A stretch of DNA of 64,000 nt, from the NCBI RefSeq assembly GCF_004798865.1, contig NW_025335641.1, forward strand, positions 15,784,792 to 15,848,791, written 5' to 3'. The first letter of the stretch is position 1. The number at the start of each line of letters is the position of its first letter. The translations under genes and the position numbers were made by a program. This DNA comes from Varanus komodoensis. Lineage: Eukaryota; Chordata; Lepidosauria; Squamata; Varanidae. The notes below the pieces were generated by a model that made no database searches, was not told where the DNA came from, and saw only the letters and a program-made list of their open reading frames with translations. Positions 47,301 through 60,023 of the stretch are shown here, piece after piece.

Positions 47301-50300
47301 ACTGCAAGGTGATCAAACCGGTCAGTCTTAGAGGAGATCAACCCTGACTGCTCTTTAGAAGGCCAGATACTGAAGATGAAACTCAAATACTTTGGCCACC
47401 TAATGAGAAGGAAGGACTCCCTGGAGAAGAGCCTAATGCTGGGAACAATTGACAAAAGAAGAAGGGGATGGCAGAGGATGAGGTGGCTAGATGGAGTCAC
47501 TGAAGCAGTCGGTGTGAGCTTAAGCAGACTCCGGGGGATGGTGGAGGACAGGAAGGCCTGAAGGAATGTTGTTCATGGGGTCGTGATGGGTCAGACACGA
47601 CTTCATAACTAACAACAGCAACAATGTGGGAAGTTGAGGTCAGAAATGAATTTGATGTGGTGTGCGCTAACATCTTCTAAAACAGCCTTTACCTTTTGCA
47701 AAGTAGGCATATGAATTTGAAAGGATAACCTTAGTAGATATTTTATTCAAACTATAAGGCAACCAATGATGTTCAAAAGTTTGTACTGATATTCTTTAAA
47801 AACATATTTGTTCATATTGAACAGAAGTTGTTTTAATTTTAAGGAGGAAGGGCCAAAGAGAGGGAGGGTCACTGCCAAAAAAATGCTGACTGAAACTTGT
47901 TTAAGACTTCGCAAAAGCCTGACGCTAGCCTTGTTGAACACATAGTACAAAGATTTTACATTGGGCAGAATCAAGGATTAAAAGAAATTGATATGTGATC
48001 TAGTTCTGAACCTCTGATATTGGAAACTTACCTATCTGTGTTTTCTTGATCATTGTTACCACTCTGATTTGTTGTAAGTGCTCTGTGGGACTGCAGCTCT
48101 TCAGCCTTTTTGTTAGGTGAAAAGAAGCAATGCTGTATTACAAAACAGGACACGCTATGTTTACATAGGGCTGCATGACTTACTTTGATAGCGCCCATTT
48201 AAGTACTATACAAAACCCATCACATGTATCTGAATGATAGCAGTTTACTGCAATTTAAGCATTGTGGCAGGCTTGAAAACCTACCTGTGTTAAAGAAAGA
48301 TGATAAACACTAATTAAAATATCAAATCACTTACATGGATAGATTCCTTATTTACTGACTTCTCTAGAGATTCTTCCATTTTTTTACAGGAGCTTTTCTT
48401 TTGTAGCTCTGGCTGGCTAAGGAGAAAACAAAATGTGTCTTCAACAGCAATGTAACTAACTTCTTAATTAATGTTATGGCTCATACAATTGAAAAAAAAT
48501 ATTTATATATTCTCCAAATCAATAAACAGTTGTTTGTGGGTGTTGCAAATCTGAAGGTATAGCAGATTAAGCTGGTATAAAGAGGGAGAAGGAAGACAAA
48601 ATATGTAGTTTATATTACATTACTCAGTCTTATATCTCATATTTATAGAGTTGGTTCAACATCTGCAGTTTCAAATAAATATTTCCCAAGGTGATTTATA
48701 TGGAAATGTCTGACTGCCATCAGTTGGACTTGTGTCTACATAACAGCCACAATCTAAAGAATAGAACCCATTCTGTGAGCCTGAGAGAGTTTACACGGTG
48801 TATAGGCAAACTATCAAAAATAGCCCTTTAGATATTAGTCAGTGCATTTAGACTTGGACTGTTAGATCAGGTTTGCTTGAATTTGCTAATGGCAAAGGCC
48901 ACAGGCCTATGCACTCTCTTCTTCCATATAGCTTCTCTTCCAGTTTGCAGCTTAATGTTCATCATTATTTTCTGAGCCTTCTGAGTGGGAACATTATGCT
49001 GAGCACTTAGCCTCTCAACTAGAGATGTTAACCAATGCTATACTGTGTTGGGAATTTCCTTTCCCTCCTGCATCCCATCTATCCCCTGCATCCATCTTCT
49101 CCCATATCAACTCCAGGAGATTATCTTGGGTAGCTGCAGGGGAAGGAGTTCTAGTTCAGTCAACTAGTGATCTCTGTTCTGTTTCCAGAAAAACACCATT
49201 TGATGCAATCTCAGAAGCGGAAATAAACATACCCATTCTGGTTGGGAGGGCAAGCATTAATAATTGCTTGTCAATTTATGAAAAAGTTGTGTGCAAACCT
49301 ATGTTATCCTTCATGCCTGTCACTAAACCATGGTTCAAAATATTGCCTGAAATGCTTTTAATTTCATAATCCTTTACAAAAGTTACTGTGAGACTTAATA
49401 CTTACTCCTGATGGCAGGTGCCATCCCTTCCAGCTTGGTTACATTGTTCAGGTATCTTCTGTGAAGTTCTATTCTCTCCATACTTCCCAGTCTTAAAAAC
49501 ATTCATGCCCATAGCACTCTTATGTGAATACTCACAAATATTTGAAATTGCTGGATTCTGTGTAAAAGAACCACATGGGAGATGGAGCATGCACAGTGTA
49601 TGACCTACTTAAGAATTTCTAAATTCATAGCAATTATACAGCTGTAGTGTGCTGAATTTTTCTATGTACCACAGTCAAAGTTTATTCATTCGCCTGTTTC
49701 ATCTGCAAAATCAACTGGGCATGGCATAGCTAGCCAAAAGCTCTGGATCACTGAGAAATAGTGTGCTTCTTTCTTTTGTTTGAAGAGAAAGACTCAATTT
49801 TGGGGGGTAAACCTTCAATTCATTCAAAGGAATCCACTATCAACATTGCAGTGTCTACTATATATCTAAAACTCAAAAATAATTCTTTCCTAATTCTTCC
49901 TCTAAACTGAAGAGGGTTGTAATCAACACATCTGGAGAGCACCAGTGTGGAGAAGGCCACTTTAGAAGGAGAATGGGAAAGCTGCATCATTTTTTCTGAC
50001 AGCACAATATTTCACACTTATCAATACCAAAGATTCATAAGACAGGCTTTTTCTTATTGAGCAATTTGAATTGAATCCAGTCCCATTTTCCCTTATTACT
50101 TTCTAAGACTAGAAGGCAGAAAAAATACAATTTTTGAAATAAAAGAAAACCAGAAAAATCAGAGAAGGAATTGTAATATTCTTGAGTAGTACTGCCCTAA
50201 TGACACTATTACCAAATTTTGTGAATGTACTGTACTAATATAACAACACTACCATGAAAAAGAGTACGTGAGATACCAAGGTCAGACTTTTCTACTAGAG

Positions 50301-53300
50301 TTTAACAGAGTACCTCAGAACAGTTTGAATAGGAGGATGACACCGATTCACAGGGTGTGCATGAAGATGATGCCACAAAAGTTGAAAAATGTGGATTGTA
50401 AGTCTTATCAATTTTCTCTTTCATATCTTCAAGTAGCATCCCAAGCTTAAATATTTCTCCCTCAAGTTTTCTAAATCCAATTACAAAATACCAGATTATA
50501 TAACATGTACAGTGTATGTCATGATACCTCTTCCATTCATTATAACGTTAAGGATACAATAGGGTGGGAAGGTACATTGCATATCAGAAATTAAAATATT
50601 TTAATTTAAAATACTTAATGTTTAATATTTTCTGAACACTGTGATGTTGAATTACATAATTTTTGCAGTGATTTCAAAAACATGTGCTGGGGGCCAGATT
50701 CAAAGCAGCTCCTCTGCCAAATATGTACATAAAATCAAGAAGCAATGCTGGAGGCTCTATCACAGAGGTTTTTGGCATTTCAGATCAGATACAAATAGAA
50801 GAGGGCTCTGTGTGGTTTCACACATCAAACATCAATTAACATTCACATCTGCACTGAGACAGATGTGAAAGAGCACTATTTTCTGTCCTATACTAGACTA
50901 CAAAAGCAAAATTTCAATGTACATATATTCCTGCAAAAGCTATGTCTCACTCTGTAAAGATCACTGGTTTGCCTGCCTGAACCTACCTGTTCTCCACAGC
51001 ATATAATAAACAGCTGGGCTTGTTTCTGATCTCAAGCTAGGAAGGATTTGCAAGAAAGAACGATGACAGCACTGTCACCAAGTCAGTTCCTGTGAACTTT
51101 GGAACTAGGGTCATTAGTGCCGTAGGAAATATGCTGCTTACATTGCATTGCACAGCAAAAAAAAAAAGACTGCCAACTTTTTCTGAACAATGTCCTGGAA
51201 ATCTATTTATTTATTTAAAACATTTGTATGCTGCCCAATTGCACCACAGTATCTCTGGGTGGGTCACAACCACGAGCTAAAAACACAATAAAAACATCAT
51301 AAAACCAGTAACACATTAAAACAATAAAATACAGCAAAACATACAAAACAAAGGTCTATGACAGTTAGTTATTAAAATGTTTTTTAAAATGGAAGGACTT
51401 TGCCCAGCGCCAAAACGAAAGCAAGGAAGGCACCAGGCGGAATCTCCTTGGGGAGAGCATTCCAAATATGGAAAGCGGCTGCAGAAAAGGCCTTCCTCCT
51501 AGCGGCCATCCCTCTCACCTAAGCCATTTAGGGCTTTAAAGCCGTTCAGATGATTCAACATCTCTCCATTACATATCCCACAGACATTAGCAGCCTAATT
51601 CCAAAAGCACAAATAATCTGTTTGCTTTACACTATAGAAAAAAAGAGAGGGTGAATTAAGACCCTGGACCACTTCATACTGCATTTGCAAATACTTCTGC
51701 TTCCACAAGCTTCCTCACCCCAGCTTCTGTCCGCCTTCCCATATGTGTGAGAGTCTTCACCCTCCATACTTCCTCTCCACATAAGAAATAATGTGGGGGT
51801 TTTAATTTTCATAGAAGTCCTACACAGTGATTTTTGTAACATACACTGCAACCTATCATTTATTTAAAACATGTTTATCCCATCTAATGTCTGAGATGGA
51901 TCTCTCTCTAAAAAACATAAAAACACAATATTCCACACACATACAAAAACACCCACACCCAGTAAAATCCAATGAGCCATTAGCCATTAAAATACTGGAT
52001 GAAAGAAAGGTTTTGGCTTGGTACCAAAATAAAGTGTCAGCACCAGGCACACCTCTCTTGGGAGCAGGTTCCATAGTGGGGTCACTATCACAGGAAAGGC
52101 CATTCCCAGGGTAGCCACTCTTCCTAGCATCTTTCAGAGAGGGCTCCTAGAGAAACCTCAGCAGAAGAGCTCAAAGTTTGGGCAGGTATATATCAAAAAA
52201 GACCTTCCTTCAGATATCCAGGCTCTAAACCATTTAGGACTTTATACATCAATGTCAATACCTTAATCTTGCCTGGACTTCAATGGGTAACCAGTAAAGA
52301 TGATATAGGACTGGTATTATGTGGTCTCATCTGCCAGTCCTAGTAAGCAGCCTCGTGGCTCTGTTCTGTACCAATTGGAAGTATCCAGACAGTTTTCACG
52401 AGTAGCCCCACACGGAGCACATTACAATAGTTAAATGTGGAGGTTGCCAGAGTATGAATTACTGTTGCTAGGCTCTGCCTATACATGCTTCTCTCTGGGA
52501 GTAAGCCCCAGTGAACTTAGCTGGACTTACTTCTGGTTAAGCATGTATAAGACCCGAGTGTTAAGAACATGGTAAATACACATTTATTAATGTCTATAAT
52601 ATTACTGTATTTTACTTAAAAAGTTAAAAACTTGACCTGTCAGGATCGAATTCTTTGACATAAGTTGATCGGTACTCATGATTCTGGAGCTGTAAAGCAC
52701 AATGTTTCTCCTTTGTGTCTAAGTAATTCTGTTCCAGTTGATCCAGTTGCTCTTTTAAAAGCATTAAAAGCTTCACAAATAAAACATAGCAAATATGTAT
52801 GTCTTGCCTATTATTTGATAATTTTACTATAAACAATGTGATTATTCAGTGCTGTCCTTAAATTATCCTTAGCTTCAACAGAAACAAGGTAATACAAACA
52901 CAATATTAAACAATATTAGATTACATTGACCTTTTAAACTGAGCCCTAGTTCTAGATGCTGTCAAAGGAAAGGCAGCTGCTACATGTGACAGATGAAACA
53001 AATTATTTAAAGAGAATTATAATTCTGCCATTTTTAAAGTCAAGGAATGTCTGCTCTGTTTAACTGAATTCTTATTTGAACCTCTTCTGTAAGCGCATTG
53101 TGTGCAGATCAAGTTCCTAACCTGTTAGCTGTGGCTTCAGTGGAACATGGGGAACCGCCATACAAGAAATGTGGAAATGGAACTGCCCATTCTGCACAGG
53201 AAGGCACATGGGGTCAGGCAAATTCTGTATGAATGCTGACACATTTCTGTCTGCAGCACCATTGCTGGACTGGGGTGTATGTTCAAATAAATGTCCTCAA

Positions 53301-56300
53301 TTCCATTCAGGAAAATTCCCATAATGTTGGAAGCCATTTTTGAGCTACCATTTTCTTTGTGTATAGTTGTGCTCAGAGAGCTACTTCATGAAATATTATG
53401 TATAATATTACTCCTTCATATAATCTGGGATAAGGAATATTATTTATCATAAAATAAGTTGAATAATGATTAACTTGTTTCATTTTTTTCAACAGGAATT
53501 AAGTTTAGCTAACTTAGACAAGATCATAAGTAAACAACCTGGTGACAGCAGGTGTTTTGGACTCCATATGCCTGACCCAGCACATCTTATGCTCATGTAT
53601 TATGAGAATTGTATTCCAATATATCCTTATATCTAATCTAGTTTCAATAGCACTACAGGAAAATAGGATTTTTTTAATCTAAAAAAGGACCACACACAAA
53701 CACACACACACATTTACCTGATGGCATTCTTGCACTGGCAATGCATCCTGGGTCACACATTTGGAAAATATTTCCACCTGTAAGAGAAAGGAATGCATTT
53801 CATTTCAGCTTTCAGATGTCACTATTAAAAAGGAGGCTAAGTTCCATGTGTTTAAAATAGAAATATTTCGTATTACTTTTGCCTTCAGCTCTTCTGACCG
53901 TTCTTTTAGCATCTGAGAAAGCTTTTCTTCTTCTGTTACTTTGTGCAGCAGAGAAGTTACAGATGATTGCCTTGCCTTATCAGCCATGGGTAAGGGTGAA
54001 ACTGTTATTCTGGAATTTGATTCTAGAAAGTAGAATGGAGAAAAGGATTACAGAACACTCGGAGATCTGTACACTATTTCCTTGGCTAGACAATGGACTA
54101 TAGAGAAAAACTGCAAACAGGTAAAGTATCAGTCTAATTATCTGGCTAGCCCATTTGAATTACCTGAAAGAGGCAACACAGAGAAACCAGGCATGGGTTT
54201 CACTGGAACAGTTATAGGAGAAACTGCAGATATTTCAGAAGATACTCTGGCACCTTGTGTTTCAACACCAAGTGTGGATGTATAGGAATTTGAGCAAGGA
54301 AGTTTCTGTTAAAATATACGAAAGCTCAAATAAGTAGAAAATTAACGACCACAATGAAAACATCCACTTGTTTCTTTCTTCCTGCTCCTTCACTGCTCCA
54401 GAGTCAGCCATCACAAATAACTTGGTCACATTAGACACATTTTGAAACTTTATTACATACACACACACACAATCAGTCTCATCTAAGAACACGTGGAACT
54501 GCACAACCGTCCAAGAAGGTGATATTAGTGACCAACTGAATGTTACAATCTTTGTGGGTTCAAAGAGAATTTCTTTAGAGATGGCTTTATGATTGCCTCT
54601 TTTAAGTGGGCTGGGATTTTCCTACCAACTCCTCAATGAGGCATTAGTTACTTTTGGATACAGTCAGTCATACCTTTTTACATTTAACAATCAAGGGTAA
54701 GTATAACGGAAAAGAGTGGTAGCTGTACATCTCCAAGTACTTCAGGTCATAATAACGGAAAGTCACCTCACTGACTATGACTAAACTGTACATTAAGCTT
54801 CAAAGAGAAAATATCTGGGTCTCCTAAATAATACATCTGGTATCTTATCGTGGAAGACTTACCTTAGCATTAAATCTTAGTTGATCAATAAGATTCTGAG
54901 CTTCTGCTTGTTTTGTCAGCATCTATTATTTTAATATATGTTAATTATTTAGTATATTAAAGAGAAAAAAATACATGGACAGTTAAAATTTGACATTGTC
55001 TGTATATCTTTCTTATAGCCACTGGCTGAGCTGTCACTAATTAATGTTCTAACTGCTCGGTATACTTCTGTATTTAACAACATATTACTAAATTGCTAAA
55101 TGTGTATAGAAAAAAAGCAGAGTTCAGTAAGTAATCCTTGCAGAGGGACTAGGCTCAGGCAGTATTGGATACACAGGGAGCCAGATGCTGGATACAATGG
55201 GAAGTCTGGAAAGGTGGGAAACTAGAAGCATGGCTGAAAGGAAGAATTCATAGATATTGTGCTTATCTTTAGAAGATGCCAGGAGTGAAGAGGAGGCCCA
55301 CAGCCAAATCCTGCTGTGAGGGTGGTATTGCAGGAGATAATGGCTTTAATTATTTGTGTGTTCACAGCTGCTTCTCCTCCTTCTCAGCCTCCTGTAATCT
55401 CTGAAAACTGACTAAGCAGAGGGATCAGGAGGCTGCAGATAGAGTGGGGATCAGCAAAAAACTGTGATTAGTATAGCATGAATAGAAGTATCTTTTCAAT
55501 TGCATTAGGGATCAGTAGGATCCCACCCCATGAACAGATTCTTCAGTACAATTCTAGTATAAGAGTTCAAAATCCTTATTAAAGCAATACTTTTGTTAGG
55601 GTAAGTACAAGTCACAAAGTAACATACAAGATATAACGTACATATTAAATAGCTCAAAAGGCTTACTCAATAAGAAAATTTCAGACTTCAGCCACAGATG
55701 ATTTAATCAAGATAATTTTTCCTGACATGTAACTGAAGTTAACAAAAGTTTAAATTGGCCTTCTACCTGTGTCTGGAAACCTAAGACAACAGAGATCAGT
55801 GGTTTACCGATCTCAGAGCTTCTACAGAGGTTTTAGCAGACATAAAGTTATATTCCATGACAACGCAAATTATATATAAGCAACCATCTTATATCTACCT
55901 CTAGCTGTTGGTCAAGTTCAGCTCTGCTCATTTCCGGTTCATGCTTCTTGATTGCAGCAGATTCCAAAGAATTCACTAAAACATCACCCACTGTTGCTGA
56001 GTTACTAAGCACATTTGGGGAAGAGTTGGTTCTTTTAATTATAGGGTTTGTGTTATTTCCTTTGGGTATTTTGACTTTTGGAGCAACCTTAGAGAAATCA
56101 GGAAGTCGATAATGAACCTGTCGTTGACCATATTTGGGATTATGAAAAGATCCTGTTGTTTCCAGAAAATATTTTTGATCTTGGTACTTTTCTTTTGGGG
56201 ATGGGATATAATTGAATTTTTCATCCATTACATGGTTTTTCTGAGTTGAAAAAATTGGATTATCTTGTTTGTAGTCTTTTCTATCACAGCTGGGATTAGT

Positions 56301-56894
56301 ACTCTCCTCTACTGCAAAGTACTTATCTTTGATCAAATCCCAATTTTTGTCAACTGATTCACTTTTTATTTCTCTTTCAAGATTTTGCTTGCGTTCTTCC
56401 TGTAGTGAATATATCTTTGTGCTTTCTGAAATAGTAATCTGATTTAGTATAGTTTCATCAAAACTTTCTGTATATGATATCTCTGGGATTGTTTCAGAAT
56501 CAATTAGGTGGCATGGATTAGATAATTCTTCTTTGGGAAAATGACGTAAAAGGACATCTGAAATCTTTGAGTTGGATAATTTTTCATTTTTTCCTGAACT
56601 TTTAACATTCTTATATTGTAATTCCCTTTCTGTTGTTAAGGTAAATTCCATATCATTTTTCTTTGGCAATAACACCAGATTTATTTTCTTTCGAGGCAGT
56701 TGTGCCTTGCAGTCTGATATTTCTTTTGAATGATTGCTAATATGAGATGTGAAAAAACTTTGAAAAGCACCTTCTACAGAAGGAAAATCTTCCACATTTT
56801 GTGAATCACAATCGAGCTGATATCTATTTTGTAGATCTCCATCATAAGGCAAATTTTCCTGCTCCTCATCAGTATTGTCTTCAGAGTAAAGCAT
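41368..56894 (-). CDS. AKNAD1: AKNAD1 (AKNA domain containing 1), complete coding sequence in 17 exons
   Basis: AKNAD1 is a little-studied relative of AKNA, the AT-hook/centrosomal protein. Its function is not established. Coding exons in transcript order: 56894-55899, 54922-54863, 54305-54164, 54022-53877, 53777-53718, 52770-52637, 50470-50314, 49557-49406, 48416-48335, 48105-48032, 45645-45542, 45444-45309, 45090-44990, 44112-43996, 43589-43505, 43221-43074, 41508-41368. They sum to 2,835 nt (944 residues plus stop), all phases consistent and all donors GT. The start ATG is chosen by likeness to the mammalian N terminus (YSEDNTDEEQENLPYDGD); a non-ATG extension runs seven codons upstream. 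Exon 1 alone encodes 332 residues, acidic and disordered-looking, ending in the conserved RLPDFSKVAPKVKIP block (263-277) and a coiled coil (about 325-352). A second coiled coil (LKEQLDQLEQNYL, about 473-500) and KLEGEIFKLGMLLEDMKEKI (about 514-533) follow. The last exon ends in a helical ILNSSLDHVIQTANNLKKTT segment. It is longer than the human protein (about 836). It is tail-to-tail with STXBP3. Confidence 0.92.
42003..42066 (+). repeat. SINE head fragment
   Basis: GTGTAGTGTAATGGTTAAGA followed by GTGCTGGACTGGG and GAGTCTGGGTTCTTGATC is a tRNA-derived SINE head. The body is missing. It lies in AKNAD1 intron 16. Confidence 0.65.
46190..46213 (+). repeat. (CTGC)n short tandem repeat
   Basis: About five imperfect CTGC/CTGT units in AKNAD1 intron 10, just before a LINE fragment. 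Confidence 0.8.
46226..46745 (-). repeat. L2-clade LINE 3' end with long reverse-transcriptase remnant
   Basis: A minus-strand frame (46739-46353) encodes the C-terminal part of an L2/CR1-clade reverse transcriptase: LQ-type QNREARMLTGTGRY, then TPVLYHLHWLPIEVQAQFKV, LVITYKALNSLGPGYLKE and RAFSMVVPQLWNKLPREV. The frame ends shortly after this last motif. A 3' UTR follows. It is 5'-truncated, in AKNAD1 intron 10. Confidence 0.85.
47236..47625 (+). repeat. Bov-B (RTE) LINE, 5'-truncated, with target-site duplication
   Basis: The plus strand encodes the Bov-B reverse-transcriptase C terminus: RRIEVFELWCWRRLLQVPWT, one in-frame TGA, then NRSVLEEINPDCSLEGQILK, LKYFGHLMRRKDSLEKSLML and RRGWQRMRWLDGVTEAVG, ending with a stop near 47,562. 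The 3' tail GGGTCAGACACGACTTC follows. GTGGGAAGT occurs on both sides (47227-47235 and 47626-47634), a 9-bp target-site duplication. The element lies in AKNAD1 intron 10. Bov-B is abundant in squamates. Confidence 0.93.
51195..51565 (-). repeat. L2-clade LINE 3' end
   Basis: The complement of the L2-type 3' end: TTTGTATGCTGCCCAATTGC, then GGGTGGGTCACAACC, CAGGCGGAATCTCCTTGGGG and AAAAGGCCTTCCTCC. 5'-truncated, in AKNAD1 intron 6. Confidence 0.72.
51855..52470 (-). repeat. L2-clade LINE 3' end, longer copy
   Basis: The complement reads through the LWNxLP region (CTCTTGGGAGCAGGTTCC) and further 5' into segments with CTGGACTTCAATGGGTAACC and CTGTTCTGTACCAATTGGAA. It is long but decayed, with frame breaks, in AKNAD1 intron 6. 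It lies only about 300 nt from the copy at 51,195. Confidence 0.72.
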
Positions 56895-57139
56895 ACCATA
56901 AAATATATTATTCACTTAGTTTTCATACAGTCAGGCTCTCCTTACCTATAATACATGCTCATTATATTTTGATCATATTCCACATCTCAAAGAATGTTGG
57001 TATTCAAATTCTGTAAGAGTTGAAATAACATTCACATTTTTAATATACCTGTACTATTGATAAGAACACAACTAAATCCGTAAATATTCCTTCTGCTCAC
57101 CCTTTCAAAACTTTCAGTGACCTATTTTACATATTTCTT

Positions 57140-57352
57140 CCTTTATTTACTACATTTATTTCCCACTTTTTCTTACAACAAGCTTGAAGTACCTTATAGA
57201 ATTCTCCTCTTGCTGCTCTCAATCCCACAACAACCCTGTGAGGTAGGTTGGGCTGAGGGTCTTTGACTAGCTCCATGGCTGAGTAGGGACTAGAACTCAC
57301 AATGCCTGAGTCCCAGTCCCACTCTTTTAACCACAACCCCACACTGGCTCTT
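57140..57352 (-). repeat. tRNA-headed squamate SINE
   Basis: Read on the minus strand it begins GCCAGTGTGGGGTTGTGGTT, has the B-box-like GAGTTCTAGTCC and the body CAACCTACCTCACAGGGTTG. The tail is AT-rich. Confidence 0.75.
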
Positions 57353-57614
57353 ACATTTGATATGCACTACATATACTATACTATGAAAAGCCTATGGAAT
57401 TATCCAAACTTCTAGCCTTCTGTGAAGAAAAATTATATTCACAGCCTATATTAGCACAGATAATTTACTCTTGATTGCTTTGCAGTTAAGTTGTTAATGG
57501 GCAGAATAATATGCTAATAATATTTATAGAGATATTATTTGGTATTTAAATTTGAAAGCAAATATTTAACATATATGAGTTTCTATTAACATGGTGAAAA
57601 TTTATGGAATTACT

Positions 57615-57778
57615 CAGGGCTGTCTTGATGGGCACTTGCCTGTGGGCCCCATACTAATCTGTGTATGTTAACCCTTGGAAAATTGGAAAACTTCCAAAAT
57701 TAACAGTAGTTGTAGTTGTTGTAGGGGCCCCAGTACACTGCTTTGCCTGGGGCCCATAAGGCTGTTAAGACGGCCTTG
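57615..57778. mobile_element. Non-autonomous hAT-like DNA element with 8-bp target-site duplication
   Basis: The ends are inverted: CAGGGCTGTCTTGATGG on the left, and CAAGGCCGTCTTAACAG as the complement of the right end. Both carry GGGCCCC further in. The flanks GAATTACT (57607-57614) and GAATTTCT (57779-57786) match at 7 of 8 positions, the duplication length of hAT transposons. CAGGG-type termini also fit hAT. At 164 bp it has no coding capacity. Confidence 0.7.
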
Positions 57779-59913
57779 GAATTTCTCTTTTCCTTGTGAT
57801 AAAGGCACTGAACTAAATGGGCTATTAATTCATGCTCCATTTATCTAAATGGAAAATTCCTTGACCGCATAACATTTACAGCTTTTATGGAAGTTAGATT
57901 AAGGAAATTAATAGAAATAATATTTCCTACCTCTTCTTGTCCCTGTGCTCCCAGAGGATGGGGAAAGAGTTCCAACAATGTGATAATGTGTAGAAAGCTG
58001 TCGGGGGAGTTTGGAATAGAATGCTTTCCTTATATAAAATTCCCTAGGCTAACTCATCTTAGAATCCAAGTTTGACTCTAATTTCCCCTCTTCTCTGGCA
58101 GCCCATCCCAATTCATCAGAGAGGGTTTTGAGGGATACAGAAGAGATCACAGGAGAGAAAGGGGCAGAGAATTTCCTCCTATGATCTACCTGAAGTTATC
58201 ATTTTGGGATCCAAGTTAGTATTCTTAAAACAAATAGGGAGTGAGCCATGAAACATTAGGAGGAACTTTAGTAGAAACAATGTGCAGAAATTCTACAAAT
58301 AAACTTCACTTTATATGGTATATATTTTATAGTTTTTATGCTTAATGTTAATCCATAATGGTTTAAATCCAGCCGCATTTAATTCAGTAGGTTCTACAGA
58401 ACTCAGTGGGGCCCAAGACTAAGCAAAGTCTAAATATCTGGAAGTACGCTGGAAATACTATATTAAGATTGCCATCCTATATACAGTATATTTACCTGTA
58501 AGCACCACTGAACCCAATAGGGCTGAGTAGACATGCAAGGAGTTGCACCAGTACTTTATACAAACTTATCAGCAACATATTCCCACTAATTTTGCTTGGC
58601 TACTGAAACAAACTTCCATGACAACATTGCTAAAGTCTGAATTGTTTCTGAGTCCCTGCTATGCATGCTCTGGTATTTGTGACAAAAACAACTGTCAAAC
58701 AAACTTTAAACACTACACCCAAAAATTGTTATTTCAGGATACACTTCTTCCACATAACCCTCCCTTGTAATAAACATTCAGGTAACAAAATACCATTATC
58801 TCTTTCATTACATTTACAGAAAACAGAAATAATTAAATTGATAATGCTCATTTACACTTACATATCAACGGAAAATGTTCCATTAATTTTCTAAGCAACC
58901 TGTATGGTTATAGCAATTTAGCTAAAAATAGCTAAAATTCTCACATGGCTTTTGGTTGTCTACTACCAAGCAGTTTAAACTCCCAAAAAGATACAGAGTC
59001 TCTGTTCCACAACTGATGGATTGTATTACATCAGCTGAAACGCTATACTGAAGGTAGCAACCCTGGAATAGCACAGTATCTTTATAACTGCAACCACACA
59101 CCTTGTTATTTCTTATTCTAGTTTTATCCTACTATTGTTCTGTGGGATCACAAAGGAATATAGAGTAACAAATAATTTTCTGTCCCCAGTGGAAAAGTCA
59201 AACTGAAACTATTCTTACTTTTCAACCAACTTTTGTTTTTCATGATATCACTGAAACTGTATTTAGAACTGGATCTTGGATTTCTTAACACTTGATGCCT
59301 TTAAAGTCATAAACATGTTTATTCCACCTGCACTGTAGGGACTTTTAATTATTTATATGGGAAGGTGCATGCAAGTTAATTATTTACTATTACCATGGCC
59401 ACCATGTAGAACTGCCTCTGAAGATCAAGATGCAAACTTTGCATCTTGAAACTTTTATTGATTAGAGCAGCAATTTCCAGGAAAGGTAGTTAGTCTAAGT
59501 TAGGTGGAAGTTGCAAAGAAATGAGATCATGGTGCATTCCTGCCAACATTTGAAAATCCCCAAAGATATTTTTTCACAATTATCATATTGTGTATATTGG
59601 GATTTGGAGGGGAGTTACGTTCAATGTTAGTCTTATATGCACTCACTGAACTGACTAGGGCTGAAGCTAGACTAACTTTGGCAACAACTCAAAAGCCGGT
59701 CATGTGCCTGTGCATGTCCAAGCAGAAGTTTTCTCTGCAAGATCCTGTACACTAAGGAAATCATTACAGAGCCAGACTGTTCCCTCTCACTAGTCTATGA
59801 AAGGAAGTGGAATTTTTGTTTCTGTTATTAAAATTTGTAGCTGGTACAAAGTTATGCTGGTGTTAGAAAGCGTGAATAACCTCATTGGGCCTACCTATGG
59901 GGTGCAAAGGACT

Positions 59914-60023
59914 AACCCACTAACCTTCCATGGTTAGTGGGTTCAAGGCCCTTTCAACTGACTCCACTGAAGCTACTGCACAAAAGGTCCTTTTGTGCCA
60001 ACAATTAGGATTCTGAATCCTAA
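59914..60023. repeat. Cluster of three perfect inverted repeats
   Basis: Three palindromes lie within 110 nt: 12-bp arms around a 6-nt loop (59914-59943, arm AACCCACTAACC), 10-bp arms around one T (59978-59998, arm GCACAAAAGG), and 9-bp arms around one T (60005-60023, arm TTAGGATTC). No known element or RNA family is recognised. Confidence 0.85.
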
